64,000 bases of DNA. Origin: Aquisalinus flavus. Its GTDB lineage: Bacteria; Pseudomonadota; Alphaproteobacteria; Caulobacterales; Parvularculaceae. The position numbers and the translations under genes were made by a program. The notes under the pieces are model-generated. The model was given only the letters and a program-made list of their open reading frames with translations, was not told the origin of the DNA and did no database searches. Positions 8,371-16,445 of the stretch are shown piece after piece. The DNA lies in assembly GCF_022559625.1 (NCBI RefSeq), contig NZ_CP042288.1, positions 2,056,155-2,120,154 on the forward strand. The letters are read 5' to 3'. Numbering within the stretch: position 1 is the first letter of the stretch; each line of letters begins with the position of its first letter.

Positions 8371-8396
8371 ACCCGCCGCTACCCAAAGGAAACCCC

Positions 8397-8636
8397 ATGC
8401 CCCGCAAATCACACTCCAAGGCACACGCCTCCAGCCCCCTTCCCGCATCCGTCCGCTTGCGGATCAAACGCGACCGCCTCGCCCTCAGGCGCGACCTCTT
8501 CCGCTTCCATCACGAGAAGATCGACACCACCCTCGCCGCAGCCGACCGCGACATCGCCCGCCGCCGCCAGGAACAACGCGACGACCGCATCAACGAGATC
8601 CTGCGCAAGCATGGCCGCCCTGAAAGGCCGGATTGA
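8397..8636 (+). CDS. Small basic hypothetical protein
   Basis: 79 residues from the ATG at 8397, which follows CCCAAAGGAAACCCC, a purine-rich ribosome site. The protein is rich in Arg and Lys and predicted helical (RLRIKRDRLALRRDLFRFHH; DRDIARRRQEQRDDRINEIL), with no signal or membrane segment. Composition and codon use match the GC-rich host genes, which supports real coding. I do not recognise a family. Nucleic-acid binding is possible from charge alone. It sits between the palindrome cluster and the blaI locus and looks monocistronic. Confidence 0.5.
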   Translation: MPRKSHSKAHASSPLPASVRLRIKRDRLALRRDLFRFHHEKIDTTLAAADRDIARRRQEQRDDRINEILRKHGRPERPD

Positions 8637-8947
8637 ACTCGCTATCAGAGCTGCCCTTCCCCCGAACGGGGGAGCCTGACTGCTTGAAAACACTTACACT
8701 TTCGCCCTGAGCCCCTGTTCGGGGCGTTGATTGAGGTGCCTTCGAAAGTGTACCATGAACAACAATGCCAACCGCAATGTGTGCAACTAGGCAGTAGCCG
8801 CCAAAGCCATCGCTCCACTGCCGGCCGCCCCTCCTGCGACCACCGCAGAAAGCCGGCAGCAAAAGAAAAGGCGCAGCGTGACCACCACGCTGCGCCTTTT
8901 CGGTTTTGGGGTTGACTTCATGTGACATGTGTCACACCGTGTGACGC
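8637..8947. other. Gene-free stretch before blaI
   Basis: It contains a CCCCCGAACGGGGG hairpin near 8660, a strong terminator (8866-8900) and the blaI promoter and operators (8912-8955). A complete 11-codon frame MNNNANRNVCN starts near 8756, about 75 bases before the terminator region, but nothing shows that it is translated. Confidence 0.5.
8866..8900 (+). terminator. Rho-independent terminator
   Basis: AAAAGGCGCAGCGTG (8866-8880) pairs with CACGCTGCGCCTTTT (8886-8900) around a 5-base loop ACCAC, and CGGTTTT follows. The A-rich left arm and T-rich right arm allow use in both directions. It insulates the blaI promoter from the upstream small gene. Confidence 0.8.
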
Positions 8948-8955
8948 ATGTCACA
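8912..8955 (+). promoter_or_regulatory. blaI promoter with two tandem operator dyads
   Basis: TTGACT (8912-8917) is a good -35 element; the -10 is weak. Two 16-bp dyads of the form TGTGAC-N4-GTCACA follow: TGTGACATGTGTCACA (8921-8936) and TGTGACGCATGTCACA (8940-8955), centred 19 bp apart. The second overlaps the blaI ATG (8948), so a repressor here would block initiation. Autoregulation by the BlaI homologue is inferred from position and symmetry. Confidence 0.7.
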
Positions 8956-9325
8956 AGACCTGAAACCGAGCAATACAGAACTCATTGTTCTCAAAGCCCT
9001 GTGGAGGCATGGCCCCCTGCCCATGCGGGCCCTTCACGAAGCTTGTGCCAGCCAACTGGACTGGTCCCTGTCCTCGTCGCGTACGACTGTGCAGCGGATG
9101 ATCGACAAGGGGCTGCTGACGATGGAGCGCAGGGAGGGTGTCGCCCACTTTATTCCCGCCGTGGAGAAAGCGCGTACATTGGCAAGACTGACCCAGGATT
9201 TTCTTGCCCGCGTGCTGGAGCTGGACCGGCCGGTTTCGATGTCAGCCTTCACCGGCAGTCAGATCCTCGATGAGGAAGAACTGGAGCGGGTCAGAAAGCT
9301 GCTCGAAGAGGATTCCGAATCATGA
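8948..9325 (+). CDS. blaI: BlaI/MecI/CopY family transcriptional repressor
   Basis: 125 residues. A winged-helix domain fills the N-terminal half (NTELIVLKALWRHGPLPMRA, with recognition helix SSSRTTVQRMIDKGLL). The C-terminal half is the dimerisation and proteolysis-sensitive part. Members repress their own operon until a partner M56 membrane protease triggers their cleavage. An in-frame TGA at 8942 forces the start to 8948 and leaves no room for a ribosome site, which suggests a leaderless mRNA. The gene overlaps the M56 gene by 4 bases (ATGA). The true inducer is unknown; no beta-lactamase is nearby. Confidence 0.88.
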   Translation: MSQDLKPSNTELIVLKALWRHGPLPMRALHEACASQLDWSLSSSRTTVQRMIDKGLLTMERREGVAHFIPAVEKARTLARLTQDFLARVLELDRPVSMSAFTGSQILDEEELERVRKLLEEDSES

Positions 9326-10521
9326 GCGATGTCATACTGACAGCCATTGCCCTGATGACTGTCTGGGCCACCCTCATCTGGCTTCTTGCCCGTCTTCTGC
9401 CTCAGAAATATTCCTGTTGGCCGCGCATCTGGCTGTGCCTGATCGTGGCCTGCCTGACGCCTGTTCCACTTGCTCTCACCTTGCCGGATGGAACGATAGC
9501 AACGATCACCGCAGGGATGAACCTGCCGGTTGCCACTGTATTCCTTGAACGGATCGATTCCAGACGCACTGGCGCTCAATGGCTGTTGGCTAGCCTGCTC
9601 ACGATTTACATCGCGGTCGCCGCGATCATCCTCGCACGGCTGTTGCTGGCCCATGCCCGCTATTGGCAGGTTGCAGACCGCCACCGCCAGCCCGTGATAG
9701 AGACAACCGAACCTGTTCCCCCGGTCGCAACACCGTGGCCGTTGCGCGCCATCATCCTGCCGGCAGGCTTTGACGACTCACAGCGTAACTTCCTGCTTGC
9801 CCATGAGCGGCGCCACCTTGTCCGCTTTGATCCGGAGATGACGCTCGTACTGGAGGTGATCTGCGCCGCGCTGTGGATCAATCTTCCGCTCAGAGCGTTG
9901 GTGCGCCGCTGGCGCCTGTCGGCCGAACTCGCCGTCGATGCCGATATCCTCGCACAGAGTACACCGCAGCAACGCAAGGAGTATGCGGAACTGCTGGTCA
10001 ACCAGTTGTCGCGTATCCGCGGACGGGCAGTGCCATGCCCGTCCGCGGCTCTCACCTTGAGCGAAGAAAGGAGTGCCAAAATGAGAGTAATGAATATTCT
10101 AGACCGAGCCCCGAGGGCTCGCAAACCCGCCCTCGGACTGATCGTGGCGGCGAGCCTGACCCTGTCAGCGACCGGAACAGCCCTTGCGACTGTGATAACC
10201 GGAGCAGGGGCTACGGCAGACCTCGACCCAAAATACCTGATGCCGGTCGGAAACCTCAATATTAGCTACCCGCCGGACTGCATCACAGCCGACCTCGACT
10301 ATCCCCTGGAGGAAAAAGTCGTCGTCTCCATCGACATCAGGACCGATGGCAGTGTCAGCGATGCGAGGATCGTGCGGTCGTCCATCCCCTGCATGAACCC
10401 GACCGTGCTTGATTTCGTGGGTCAGTTCGAATTCCTGCCCCTCGACAACGGAACTGACGACATGCGCAGCGACTATGTTTTCGCGGTCGAACTCGACCTT
10501 GACGGATATCCCGCCCCCTAA
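9322..10521 (+). CDS. M56 (BlaR1-like) metallopeptidase with C-terminal TonB-like domain
   Basis: 399 residues. Membrane helices lie at about 5-25, 35-52 and 88-110. The gluzincin motif HERRH is at 161-165, with a second acidic segment (LSAELAVDADI) further on. Another helix (about 281-300) is followed by a periplasmic domain of about 95 residues (VVVSIDIRTDGSVSDARIV) that resembles the C-terminal domain of TonB. In the BlaR1/BlaI pairing the protease senses an envelope signal and inactivates the repressor. Here the sensor is TonB-like, not penicillin-binding, so the signal is probably not a beta-lactam. It is co-transcribed with blaI. Confidence 0.85.
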   Translation: MSDVILTAIALMTVWATLIWLLARLLPQKYSCWPRIWLCLIVACLTPVPLALTLPDGTIATITAGMNLPVATVFLERIDSRRTGAQWLLASLLTIYIAVAAIILARLLLAHARYWQVADRHRQPVIETTEPVPPVATPWPLRAIILPAGFDDSQRNFLLAHERRHLVRFDPEMTLVLEVICAALWINLPLRALVRRWRLSAELAVDADILAQSTPQQRKEYAELLVNQLSRIRGRAVPCPSAALTLSEERSAKMRVMNILDRAPRARKPALGLIVAASLTLSATGTALATVITGAGATADLDPKYLMPVGNLNISYPPDCITADLDYPLEEKVVVSIDIRTDGSVSDARIVRSSIPCMNPTVLDFVGQFEFLPLDNGTDDMRSDYVFAVELDLDGYPAP

Positions 10522-10539
10522 ACCCTGCCGCGCACAAGA

Positions 10540-10573
10540 AAACAGCCTCCGCATGTCCATACGGAGGCTGTTT
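10540..10573. terminator. Bidirectional terminator
   Basis: AAACAGCCTCCG (10540-10551) pairs with CGGAGGCTGTTT (10562-10573) across a 10-base loop. It lies between the convergent M56 and DUF1476 genes and has A/T flanks on both sides, so it can serve both. Confidence 0.75.
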
Positions 10574-10605
10574 GCGGTTCCGTTCCCCCGCGAGGGCAGA
10601 AGCCA

Positions 10606-10929
10606 TTACTCTCCCTTGCGGACCTGCTCCTTGGCGATCGGCATCAGGCTGGCCATTTGCTGGCGGATTTCCTCATCGGTGACCTTGGTGGACGCCTTGT
10701 CGAGATCGGCGCGGACCTTGCGGAACACGTCTTCCTCGCCCGGCTCGTCGAGATCGGCCAGCACCACGCTCTTGGCGTATTCGGCCGCATCGGCGGCGTT
10801 CATGCCGAGCTTTTCCGCCGCCCACAGGCCGAGCAGCTTGTTGCGCCGCGCCTCGACCTTGAACTGCACGTCTGCATTGTGCTTGTACTCCTGCTCGAAA
10901 CGGTCTTCGCGGTCTTCGAACGTGCTCAT
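10606..10929 (-). CDS. F1F0-ATPase inhibitor zeta subunit (DUF1476)
   Basis: 107 residues starting MSTFEDREDRFEQEYKH, the family hallmark; a GAGG ribosome site precedes the ATG at 10929. It is all-alpha and highly charged, with no signal. DUF1476 proteins in alphaproteobacteria are the zeta subunit, which inserts its N-terminus into F1-ATPase to stop wasteful ATP hydrolysis. The length is normal. It is divergent from purC, an arrangement I recall from other alphaproteobacteria. Confidence 0.88.
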   Translation of the reverse strand: MSTFEDREDRFEQEYKHNADVQFKVEARRNKLLGLWAAEKLGMNAADAAEYAKSVVLADLDEPGEEDVFRKVRADLDKASTKVTDEEIRQQMASLMPIAKEQVRKGE

Positions 10930-11185
10930 GGGCCTCACCTCTGCTGGAAATGGTTGTAACCCCTGATCTATGCCGTCTTGCCCGCCGTTTCAAACCCCTT
11001 GTGCGGGGATTCGACAGGATCGCCGGTCGGCAACGAACCCTTTGCGCTGCCCGCGCCCGCGTGCTAACGCAAGTCTCTGCCCCTACGGGACTGATTCCAC
11101 CGGTGCAGAGTGTCAGTTTTATACGATCCGCCAGCCATCAAGAGCGCGATAGACCGCCGCCGGCTGGCCCTGAAGGAGCACCGCC

Positions 11186-11968
11186 ATGGCGCGTCGCAAG
11201 CAGATTTACGAAGGCAAGGCCAAGATCCTGTATGAAGGCCCCGAGCCGGGCACGATGATCCAGTATTTCAAGGACGACGCCACCGCCGGCAACGGCGCCA
11301 AGCATGCCATCATCGACGGCAAGGGCGTGCTCAACAACCGCATTTCCGAATTCGTCATGGTCGGGCTGGAGCAGATCGGCATCCCGACCCACTTCATCCG
11401 CCGCCTCAACATGCGCGAGCAGCTGATCCGCCAGGTCGAGATCGTGCCGCTGGAAGTGATCGTGCGCAATGTCGCCGCCGGGTCGCTGGCCAAGCGCTAT
11501 GGCCTCAAGGATGGCGAGCAACTGCCCCGCTCCATCGTCGAGTTCTGCCTGAAGAGCGACGAGCTGGGCGACCCGCCCGTCTCCGAGGACATGATCACCG
11601 CCTTCAACTGGGCGAGCCCGCAGGAGATGGACGACATCATGGCCTATGCCCTCAGGATCAACGATTTCCTGTGCGGCATGTTTGCCGGTGTCGGCATCCG
11701 CCTCGTCGACTTCAAGGTCGAGTTCGGCCGCCAGTATGAAGGCGACATGGTGCGCATCGTGCTCGCCGACGAGATCTCGCCCGACAGCTGCCGCCTGTGG
11801 GACGCCGCGACCGGCGAGAGCATGGACAAGGACCGCTTCCGCAAGGATCTCGGCGGCCTGACCGACGCCTATCGCGAAGTCGCCCGCCGCCTCGGCATCA
11901 TCCGCGACAATGAGGAAACCTCGGACACGATGGGCCCGGTGCTGGTGTCGAACAACGACGAGGATTGA
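11186..11968 (+). CDS. purC: Phosphoribosylaminoimidazole-succinocarboxamide (SAICAR) synthase
   Basis: 260 residues. It starts [18 protein letters not shown], the PurC N-terminal nucleotide-binding strand. Other standard blocks are [20 protein letters not shown] and [10 protein letters not shown], plus [14 protein letters not shown] with the metal-binding and substrate residues. It couples CAIR and aspartate using ATP in purine synthesis. It leads the pur block. Thirty-seven bases after its stop comes an AT-rich Abi_C gene where purS would be expected. Confidence 0.96.
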   Translation: MARRKQIYEGKAKILYEGPEPGTMIQYFKDDATAGNGAKHAIIDGKGVLNNRISEFVMVGLEQIGIPTHFIRRLNMREQLIRQVEIVPLEVIVRNVAAGSLAKRYGLKDGEQLPRSIVEFCLKSDELGDPPVSEDMITAFNWASPQEMDDIMAYALRINDFLCGMFAGVGIRLVDFKVEFGRQYEGDMVRIVLADEISPDSCRLWDAATGESMDKDRFRKDLGGLTDAYREVARRLGIIRDNEETSDTMGPVLVSNNDED

Positions 11969-12005
11969 TAAAGTAATCAAAACTTTTTCAAAACAGGCAT
12001 CGTAA

Positions 12006-12800
12006 ATGGATGCATTTTTTGACAGCTTAGAAAATCGCTATTCTGTAGATTTGCCTACGGACAAATTAGAGCGTGCAATGTTTTTGCGCAACGGCCTAGT
12101 CGCTCTGTGTGAAGGTAGCGGCAAAATGAACAATCAGCATTACAGCTTGTTGCGTCGTGAGTTTATGGCTGACGCTTCGTTAGTGTCGCTATTGCCCCAG
12201 TTTGTTCGAGCCTCTCAAGACACCGACTCCGTATGGTCTTTCCTAAAAGATTACAATCCTCAATGGGAACCAAGAAGAAAATTTGTACGCTCAGAGTTTC
12301 ATAACTTAATTGACGCTCTTGAACGCAAAAAACCTTTTGCTGAGGAAGTTATTACGGACACCCTGTCAGCTTATAGCGCCGAAGAAGTTAAGGCGGCATG
12401 GGGAAAAGCATTAGAACGCCGCGACACAGACCCCTCAGGAGCCGTCACATCAGCTCGTGCGCTTTTGGAAAGCGTTTGCAAACACATACTTGAAGACGAG
12501 TCTGGAAAGTTGGGTTACAGCCCCAACGACGACCTTCCAAAGTTATACAAACTTGCTTCAGAGCGACTCAATATTGCCCCTTCACAGCACACAGAGGACG
12601 CATTCAAACGAATACTTGGTGGTGCCGCTTCTATTGTTGAAAGCCTTAGTACTCTAAGGAATAGAATGGGAGATGCCCATGGACAGGGGAGAAAACCGGT
12701 CAGACCTGCCCCCAGGCATGCAGCATTGGCAGTCAATATGGCGGGTAGCATGGCGTTATTTCTTATAGAAACCGCTGCCAGTCAGACCACGAACGATTGA
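12006..12800 (+). CDS. Abortive-infection (Abi_C) family protein
   Basis: 264 residues. The N-terminal half (about 1-130) is an unassigned helical region. The C-terminal half has features of the Abi_C domain: ARALLESVCKHILED, then LRNRMGDAHGQGR and HAALAVNMAGSMALFLIE. Abi_C proteins are linked to phage resistance; the biochemical activity is not established. The DNA is visibly AT-rich: 12001-12060 has 23 G+C in 60, against 41 of 60 in a purQ stretch. That indicates transfer. It follows purC in the same direction after 37 bases with no terminator, so it is probably read from the purC promoter. It is bracketed by GATTGAT at 11963-11969 and 12795-12801. Confidence 0.82.
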   Translation: MDAFFDSLENRYSVDLPTDKLERAMFLRNGLVALCEGSGKMNNQHYSLLRREFMADASLVSLLPQFVRASQDTDSVWSFLKDYNPQWEPRRKFVRSEFHNLIDALERKKPFAEEVITDTLSAYSAEEVKAAWGKALERRDTDPSGAVTSARALLESVCKHILEDESGKLGYSPNDDLPKLYKLASERLNIAPSQHTEDAFKRILGGAASIVESLSTLRNRMGDAHGQGRKPVRPAPRHAALAVNMAGSMALFLIETAASQTTND

Positions 12801-12801
12801 T

Positions 12802-13260
12802 TTATCCCTCCTCCAGCCCCAGCCCGCCCTTGCCGCTGGCGGCGCGGACGATGATGTAGGTCAGCAACCCGACAGGGCCGAACATCAGCGTCAGGATCAG
12901 GCACGGGATGACGGCCCAGTGCATCACCCCGCGGCGGGCCGCGTCGCGCACGATCCACGCGCCGACAAAAAGGTCGAAGGCGAGGTAGTGCGTCCAGCCG
13001 ACCAGCACGCCCATCGGATGGGCGAACAGCGCCATCACGCCCTGGAGCGAGCCCATCGAGCCGTCCGGATTGTTCTGCCCGCCCACCAGCGCCCAGCCGA
13101 GCCACAAGACATAGAGCCCGGCAAAGACGAGGATCAGGATCGAGGAATGGACCAGCCATTTCGTGCCCTTCCACCCCGGCGCGACCATCAGCAACAGCCA
13201 GCCCGGCAGCACACCCAGATTGATCAGCCGGAACGCCAGCTCATACTGCTCCATCGTCAT
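12802..13260 (-). CDS. ABA4-like (DUF4281) membrane protein
   Basis: 152 residues starting MTMEQYELAFRLINL; an AGGG ribosome site lies seven bases before the ATG at 13260. Four hydrophobic helices are evident (LINLGVLPGWLLLMVAPG; ILILVFAGLYVLWLGWAL; HYLAFDLFVGAWIVRDA; IPCLILTLMFGPVGLLTYI). This matches ABA4-like proteins, named after a plant protein needed for neoxanthin formation; the bacterial role is unknown. It forms a leftward pair with the lipoprotein gene at 13292-14194 and converges tightly with the Abi_C gene. Confidence 0.78.
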   Translation of the reverse strand: MTMEQYELAFRLINLGVLPGWLLLMVAPGWKGTKWLVHSSILILVFAGLYVLWLGWALVGGQNNPDGSMGSLQGVMALFAHPMGVLVGWTHYLAFDLFVGAWIVRDAARRGVMHWAVIPCLILTLMFGPVGLLTYIIVRAASGKGGLGLEEG

Positions 13261-13291
13261 GATGTGTCCCTCTCGCGCTTGTCCCCGCCGG

Positions 13292-14194
13292 TCACGGGGC
13301 TGATATGAACCGCTCTGCAAAGGCCTCGACACCGGCCATGTCCTCGAAGCCGAAAATATAGGCGGTTTCCGCGACGTCGGAGAAATCGAACCCGCCGGCC
13401 CGCACCGCAGGATTATCATAGCCGGCTTTCTCGTTATTGGCATCGGCAATCCGCTGCGCCTCGGCCCAGGTCGCGCCGACAGTCTCGTCGGCCAGCATGC
13501 GCGGCCACAGCGCCCCGTTTTCGGTGCGAAAGCCGGGGCTGCCATTGCCGGCGGCATTGCCGTCCGGGATGCGTATATAGTCCGTGTGCTCCCTGACCCA
13601 GGCAAGCGCATCGGCGCGGGTCTGGCTCTCGTTCCAGCTGGAATGCTGGACCAGGTGAACGCGCTGCGCGAAGTCCAGATCCGGGGCGATGTCCTGCGCG
13701 GCGCGGATCGTCAGTGCCGTCAGGTCGGACTGCCCGGCCTCGGCGATCCAGACATCGCCGCCGGCCTGCAGGCGCTCGACGATCAGGCCGGCCAGCTCCG
13801 CCGCCGCGTCCTCGTGGCGGTCATGGGCTTCGAGCCAGTGATCGCCGAAGGCGAGGGTGAACAGCTCGGGTGCGGGAATATAGAGACCGCCCTGCCGGCC
13901 ATAGGCCCCGGCAACGGCGAGATGGTCGACACAGGCAAAGGCCTCGTCGGCCAGCACGGTGGAAACGGCGGCGATGGCGTGCAGATCGTCGACATCGGGC
14001 CTCGCATCGAACTGCGCGATGAACAGGTCCGCGCCAGTGTCGAAGCGCCCGATCATCCCGGCGTCGCACGCGGCGTCATCGACCGTCGCGGCTGTTGTCT
14101 CATCCGCGGGCAGCTCGCCCGAACACGCGGCGAGAAGGCCGGACACAATCAGGCAGGCCGTCGCGGCCGGCCGCTTGAACAGGAACAAAGCCAT
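13292..14194 (-). CDS. Hypothetical lipoprotein, possibly nucleoside-hydrolase-like
   Basis: 300 residues from MALFLFKRPA, preceded by GGAGGAG. The lipobox LLAAC gives a lipidated periplasmic protein. The segment FIAQFDARPDVDDLHAIAAV resembles the Asp-rich entry motif of the nucleoside hydrolase fold (as in the DUF1593 protein at 5244-6716), which is suggestive but not decisive. WNESQTRADALAWVREHTDY and a C-terminal GFDFSDVAETAYIFG are other clear blocks. It is the first gene of a leftward pair with the ABA4-like protein, 31 bases apart. The longer frame to 14272 lacks a good ribosome site. Confidence 0.65.
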   Translation of the reverse strand: MALFLFKRPAATACLIVSGLLAACSGELPADETTAATVDDAACDAGMIGRFDTGADLFIAQFDARPDVDDLHAIAAVSTVLADEAFACVDHLAVAGAYGRQGGLYIPAPELFTLAFGDHWLEAHDRHEDAAAELAGLIVERLQAGGDVWIAEAGQSDLTALTIRAAQDIAPDLDFAQRVHLVQHSSWNESQTRADALAWVREHTDYIRIPDGNAAGNGSPGFRTENGALWPRMLADETVGATWAEAQRIADANNEKAGYDNPAVRAGGFDFSDVAETAYIFGFEDMAGVEAFAERFISAP

Positions 14195-14368
14195 GAACAC
14201 TCCTCCATTTCTGGTCTCCCTCCTGCCTATCATTGCCCGTGCTGCTTCACAATTGCAGGCTTTCACCGGCAAGGGCCTTGCCCCTAGGCATGCCGGGAAA
14301 CATCCGCTAAGACGCGAGGCAACCTGTCATTCACTCACGACACTCACTCAAAACATCAAGGCCCGGCC

Positions 14369-14611
14369 ATGAAAGCGAAAGTCCACATTACCCTCAAGAA
14401 CGGCGTTCTCGACCCCCAGGGCAAGGCCATCGCCAGTGCGCTGCACGGGCTCGGCTTCGACGGCGTCGGCGAGGTCCGTCAGGGCAAGGTGATCGAGCTG
14501 CAGGTCAACGAGACCGATGAGGCCAGGGCCCGCGAACAGGTCGAGGCGATGTGCAAGAAGCTGCTCGCCAATCCGGTGATGGAAAACTATACGATCGAAC
14601 TGAGCGCTTAG
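14369..14611 (+). CDS. purS: Phosphoribosylformylglycinamidine synthase subunit PurS
   Basis: 80 residues, the normal size for PurS (MKAKVHITLKNGVLDPQGKA; GFDGVGEVRQGKVIEL; LLANPVMENYTIEL). It dimerises and bridges PurQ and PurL in the three-part FGAM synthase. It is separated from purC by the Abi_C gene and two leftward genes, and from purQ by an SDR gene, so the usual purC-purS-purQ run is broken here. Confidence 0.94.
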   Translation: MKAKVHITLKNGVLDPQGKAIASALHGLGFDGVGEVRQGKVIELQVNETDEARAREQVEAMCKKLLANPVMENYTIELSA

Positions 14612-14725
14612 CGCCCCTCTCCCGGCCAGCCACCCCTTGCAACCAGTCGACTCTGGAAATCTGCCGGCCGGATAGCCATGTAAAAAACCGGACGATATTC
14701 ATCGAGCGGGATCGACGAGGGAGAC

Positions 14726-15730
14726 ATGGCACCACCACGCAGGCAATTCACCGGCAAGGGCCCCAATGGCGACGATTGGGGCAAATATGGCTGGACGCCT
14801 GGCTGCCTGCCCGACCAGAACGGCAAGGTCTTTGTCATCACCGGCGGCAATAGCGGTATCGGGCTTGAGACGGCCCGCATGCTGGGCCGGCGCTGCGCGA
14901 CCGTCGTGCTGCTGTGCCGCTCCCTGAACCGGGCCAATGAGGCGATCGAGGATCTGCGCCGCACCTCGCCCGCAAACTGCGATTATTCCGCCATCGAATG
15001 CGACCTCGCCGACCTGTCGAGCGTTGCCAGCGCGGCGGAGAAAGTGCGCAGCGAGCATGACCGCATCGACGCGCTGATCAACAATGCCGGCATCATGCTG
15101 GTGCCGGCGCGAACCCTGACCAGGGACGGGTTCGAGATGCATTTCGGCACCAACCATCTCGGCCATTTCGCCCTGTCGCCGCAGCTGAGCGCGTTGGTCG
15201 AGGCCAGCGGCGGGCGCTTCGTCACGGTTTCCTCGCAAGCCGCCAATGGCATGAAAAACTTTGACTTCGACGATCCCCATGCCGAGAACCGCTATTCGTC
15301 CATCCTCGCCTATGCCCAGTCGAAGCTGGCGAACCTGCTGTTCGCGGTCGACCTGCAACGCCGCCTGGAAATCGCCGGCTGCAAGGCGACGTCCCATGCC
15401 TGCCACCCGGGCATTGCCGACACCAATATCGCCGTCACCGGGCCGTCCCAGCTGGCACGCTTTGCCATGATGCCGGTGATGACCCTGTTCGCCCAGACCG
15501 CCGCGCGCGGCGCGATCCCGACCGTGCTCGCCGCCGCGGCCGCAGAGGCTGAACCGATCGGTCCGGCACGGGGCTATTACGGACCGACCGGCTTCCAGAG
15601 CATGGGCGGGCGGGTCGACCGCGCGGAAATAAAGCGGCAGGCACTGGACGAGGAGGCCGGGCGTCGGCTATGGGCCATGTCGGAAGCCATGACCGGCGTG
15701 TCCTGGCCGATATTCACGTCCGCTGCTTAA
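14726..15730 (+). CDS. Short-chain dehydrogenase/reductase (retinol or protochlorophyllide reductase-like)
   Basis: 334 residues. The Rossmann motif TGGNSGIG is at about 39-46, NNAG is at about 120, and the active-site YAQSK follows. The N-terminal segment and the LTRDGFEMHFGTNHLGHF block are typical of the retinol dehydrogenase/oxidoreductase subgroup, larger than classical SDRs. The substrate cannot be read from sequence. It sits between purS and purQ in the same orientation and is likely co-transcribed, an insertion into the purine block that kept host-like GC content. Confidence 0.87.
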   Translation: MAPPRRQFTGKGPNGDDWGKYGWTPGCLPDQNGKVFVITGGNSGIGLETARMLGRRCATVVLLCRSLNRANEAIEDLRRTSPANCDYSAIECDLADLSSVASAAEKVRSEHDRIDALINNAGIMLVPARTLTRDGFEMHFGTNHLGHFALSPQLSALVEASGGRFVTVSSQAANGMKNFDFDDPHAENRYSSILAYAQSKLANLLFAVDLQRRLEIAGCKATSHACHPGIADTNIAVTGPSQLARFAMMPVMTLFAQTAARGAIPTVLAAAAAEAEPIGPARGYYGPTGFQSMGGRVDRAEIKRQALDEEAGRRLWAMSEAMTGVSWPIFTSAA

Positions 15731-15768
15731 AAGTGCCTTCGGGCACCACCGCCTGAAAGACCTGCCCC

Positions 15769-16431
15769 ATGAAGACCGCCGTCATCGTTTTTCCCGCTTC
15801 CAATTGCGACCGCGACGCCGCTACCGCGCTGGAACAGGCAACCGGCACCGCGCCGCACATGGTCTGGCATGGCGAAACGGAAGTCCCCGATGCCGATTTC
15901 ATCGTCCTGCCCGGCGGCTTTTCCTATGGCGATTATCTGCGTTCCGGCGCCATGGCGGCGCGCTCGCCGATCATGGCTGATATCATCAGGAAGGCGGAGG
16001 CCGGCGTGCCCCTGCTCGGCGTGTGCAACGGCTTCCAGGTGCTGACCGAGGCGCAATTGCTGCCGGGCGCCCTGATGCGCAATGCCGGGCTCGATTTCGT
16101 GTGTGGCATGCAGACGCTTCAGGTCGTCAATGACGACACGAAATTCACCGGCGGTCTCAAGGGCAGGTCCTATGTCGATTTCCCCGTCGCCCATCATGAC
16201 GGCAATTACGAAGCCGACGAGGAAACCCTCGACCGGCTCGAAGGCGAGGGCCGCGTCGTGTTCCGCTATGTCGCCAATCCCAACGGCTCGGCCCGCAACA
16301 TTGCCGGCATCGTCAACGAAAAAGGCAATGTGCTCGGCATGATGCCCCATCCGGAACGGGTGATCAGCCCGATCCTCGGCGGCACCGACGGCGCTGCCTT
16401 CTTCAAGGGCATCATCGAGGCACTTAATTAG
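15769..16431 (+). CDS. purQ: Phosphoribosylformylglycinamidine synthase glutaminase subunit PurQ
   Basis: 220 residues. It is a class I glutamine amidotransferase: [16 protein letters not shown] forms the oxyanion region, [11 protein letters not shown] contains the nucleophilic Cys (about 86), and MMPHPERV carries the His and Glu (about 194-196). It supplies ammonia from glutamine to PurL. The C-terminus ends in AT-rich codons (CACTTAATTAG), and an AAA ATPase gene begins 14 bases later, suggesting foreign DNA joined right at its end. Confidence 0.95.
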   Translation: MKTAVIVFPASNCDRDAATALEQATGTAPHMVWHGETEVPDADFIVLPGGFSYGDYLRSGAMAARSPIMADIIRKAEAGVPLLGVCNGFQVLTEAQLLPGALMRNAGLDFVCGMQTLQVVNDDTKFTGGLKGRSYVDFPVAHHDGNYEADEETLDRLEGEGRVVFRYVANPNGSARNIAGIVNEKGNVLGMMPHPERVISPILGGTDGAAFFKGIIEALN

Positions 16432-16445
16432 GTAGGAGATATCTA

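Larger units (their letters stand above)
7710..8396. other. Gene-free, palindrome-rich region
   Basis: No frame here has the composition of a real protein. The left end holds the AraC gene leader. The rest contains at least four strong inverted repeats (8003-8067, 8148-8210, 8242-8272, 8284-8370) plus smaller ones such as CCGGAT/ATCCGG near 7830. An 11-base direct repeat, GAGAGCTATGC, occurs at 7968-7978 and 8014-8024. The region looks like an accumulation site for short palindromic elements. Confidence 0.6.

Noticed and set aside
8756-8791. Short frame MNNNANRNVCN before a terminator, like an attenuator leader peptide
   Set aside because: No ribosome site, no antiterminator pairing that I could find, and the downstream gene is a repressor, not an amino-acid operon.
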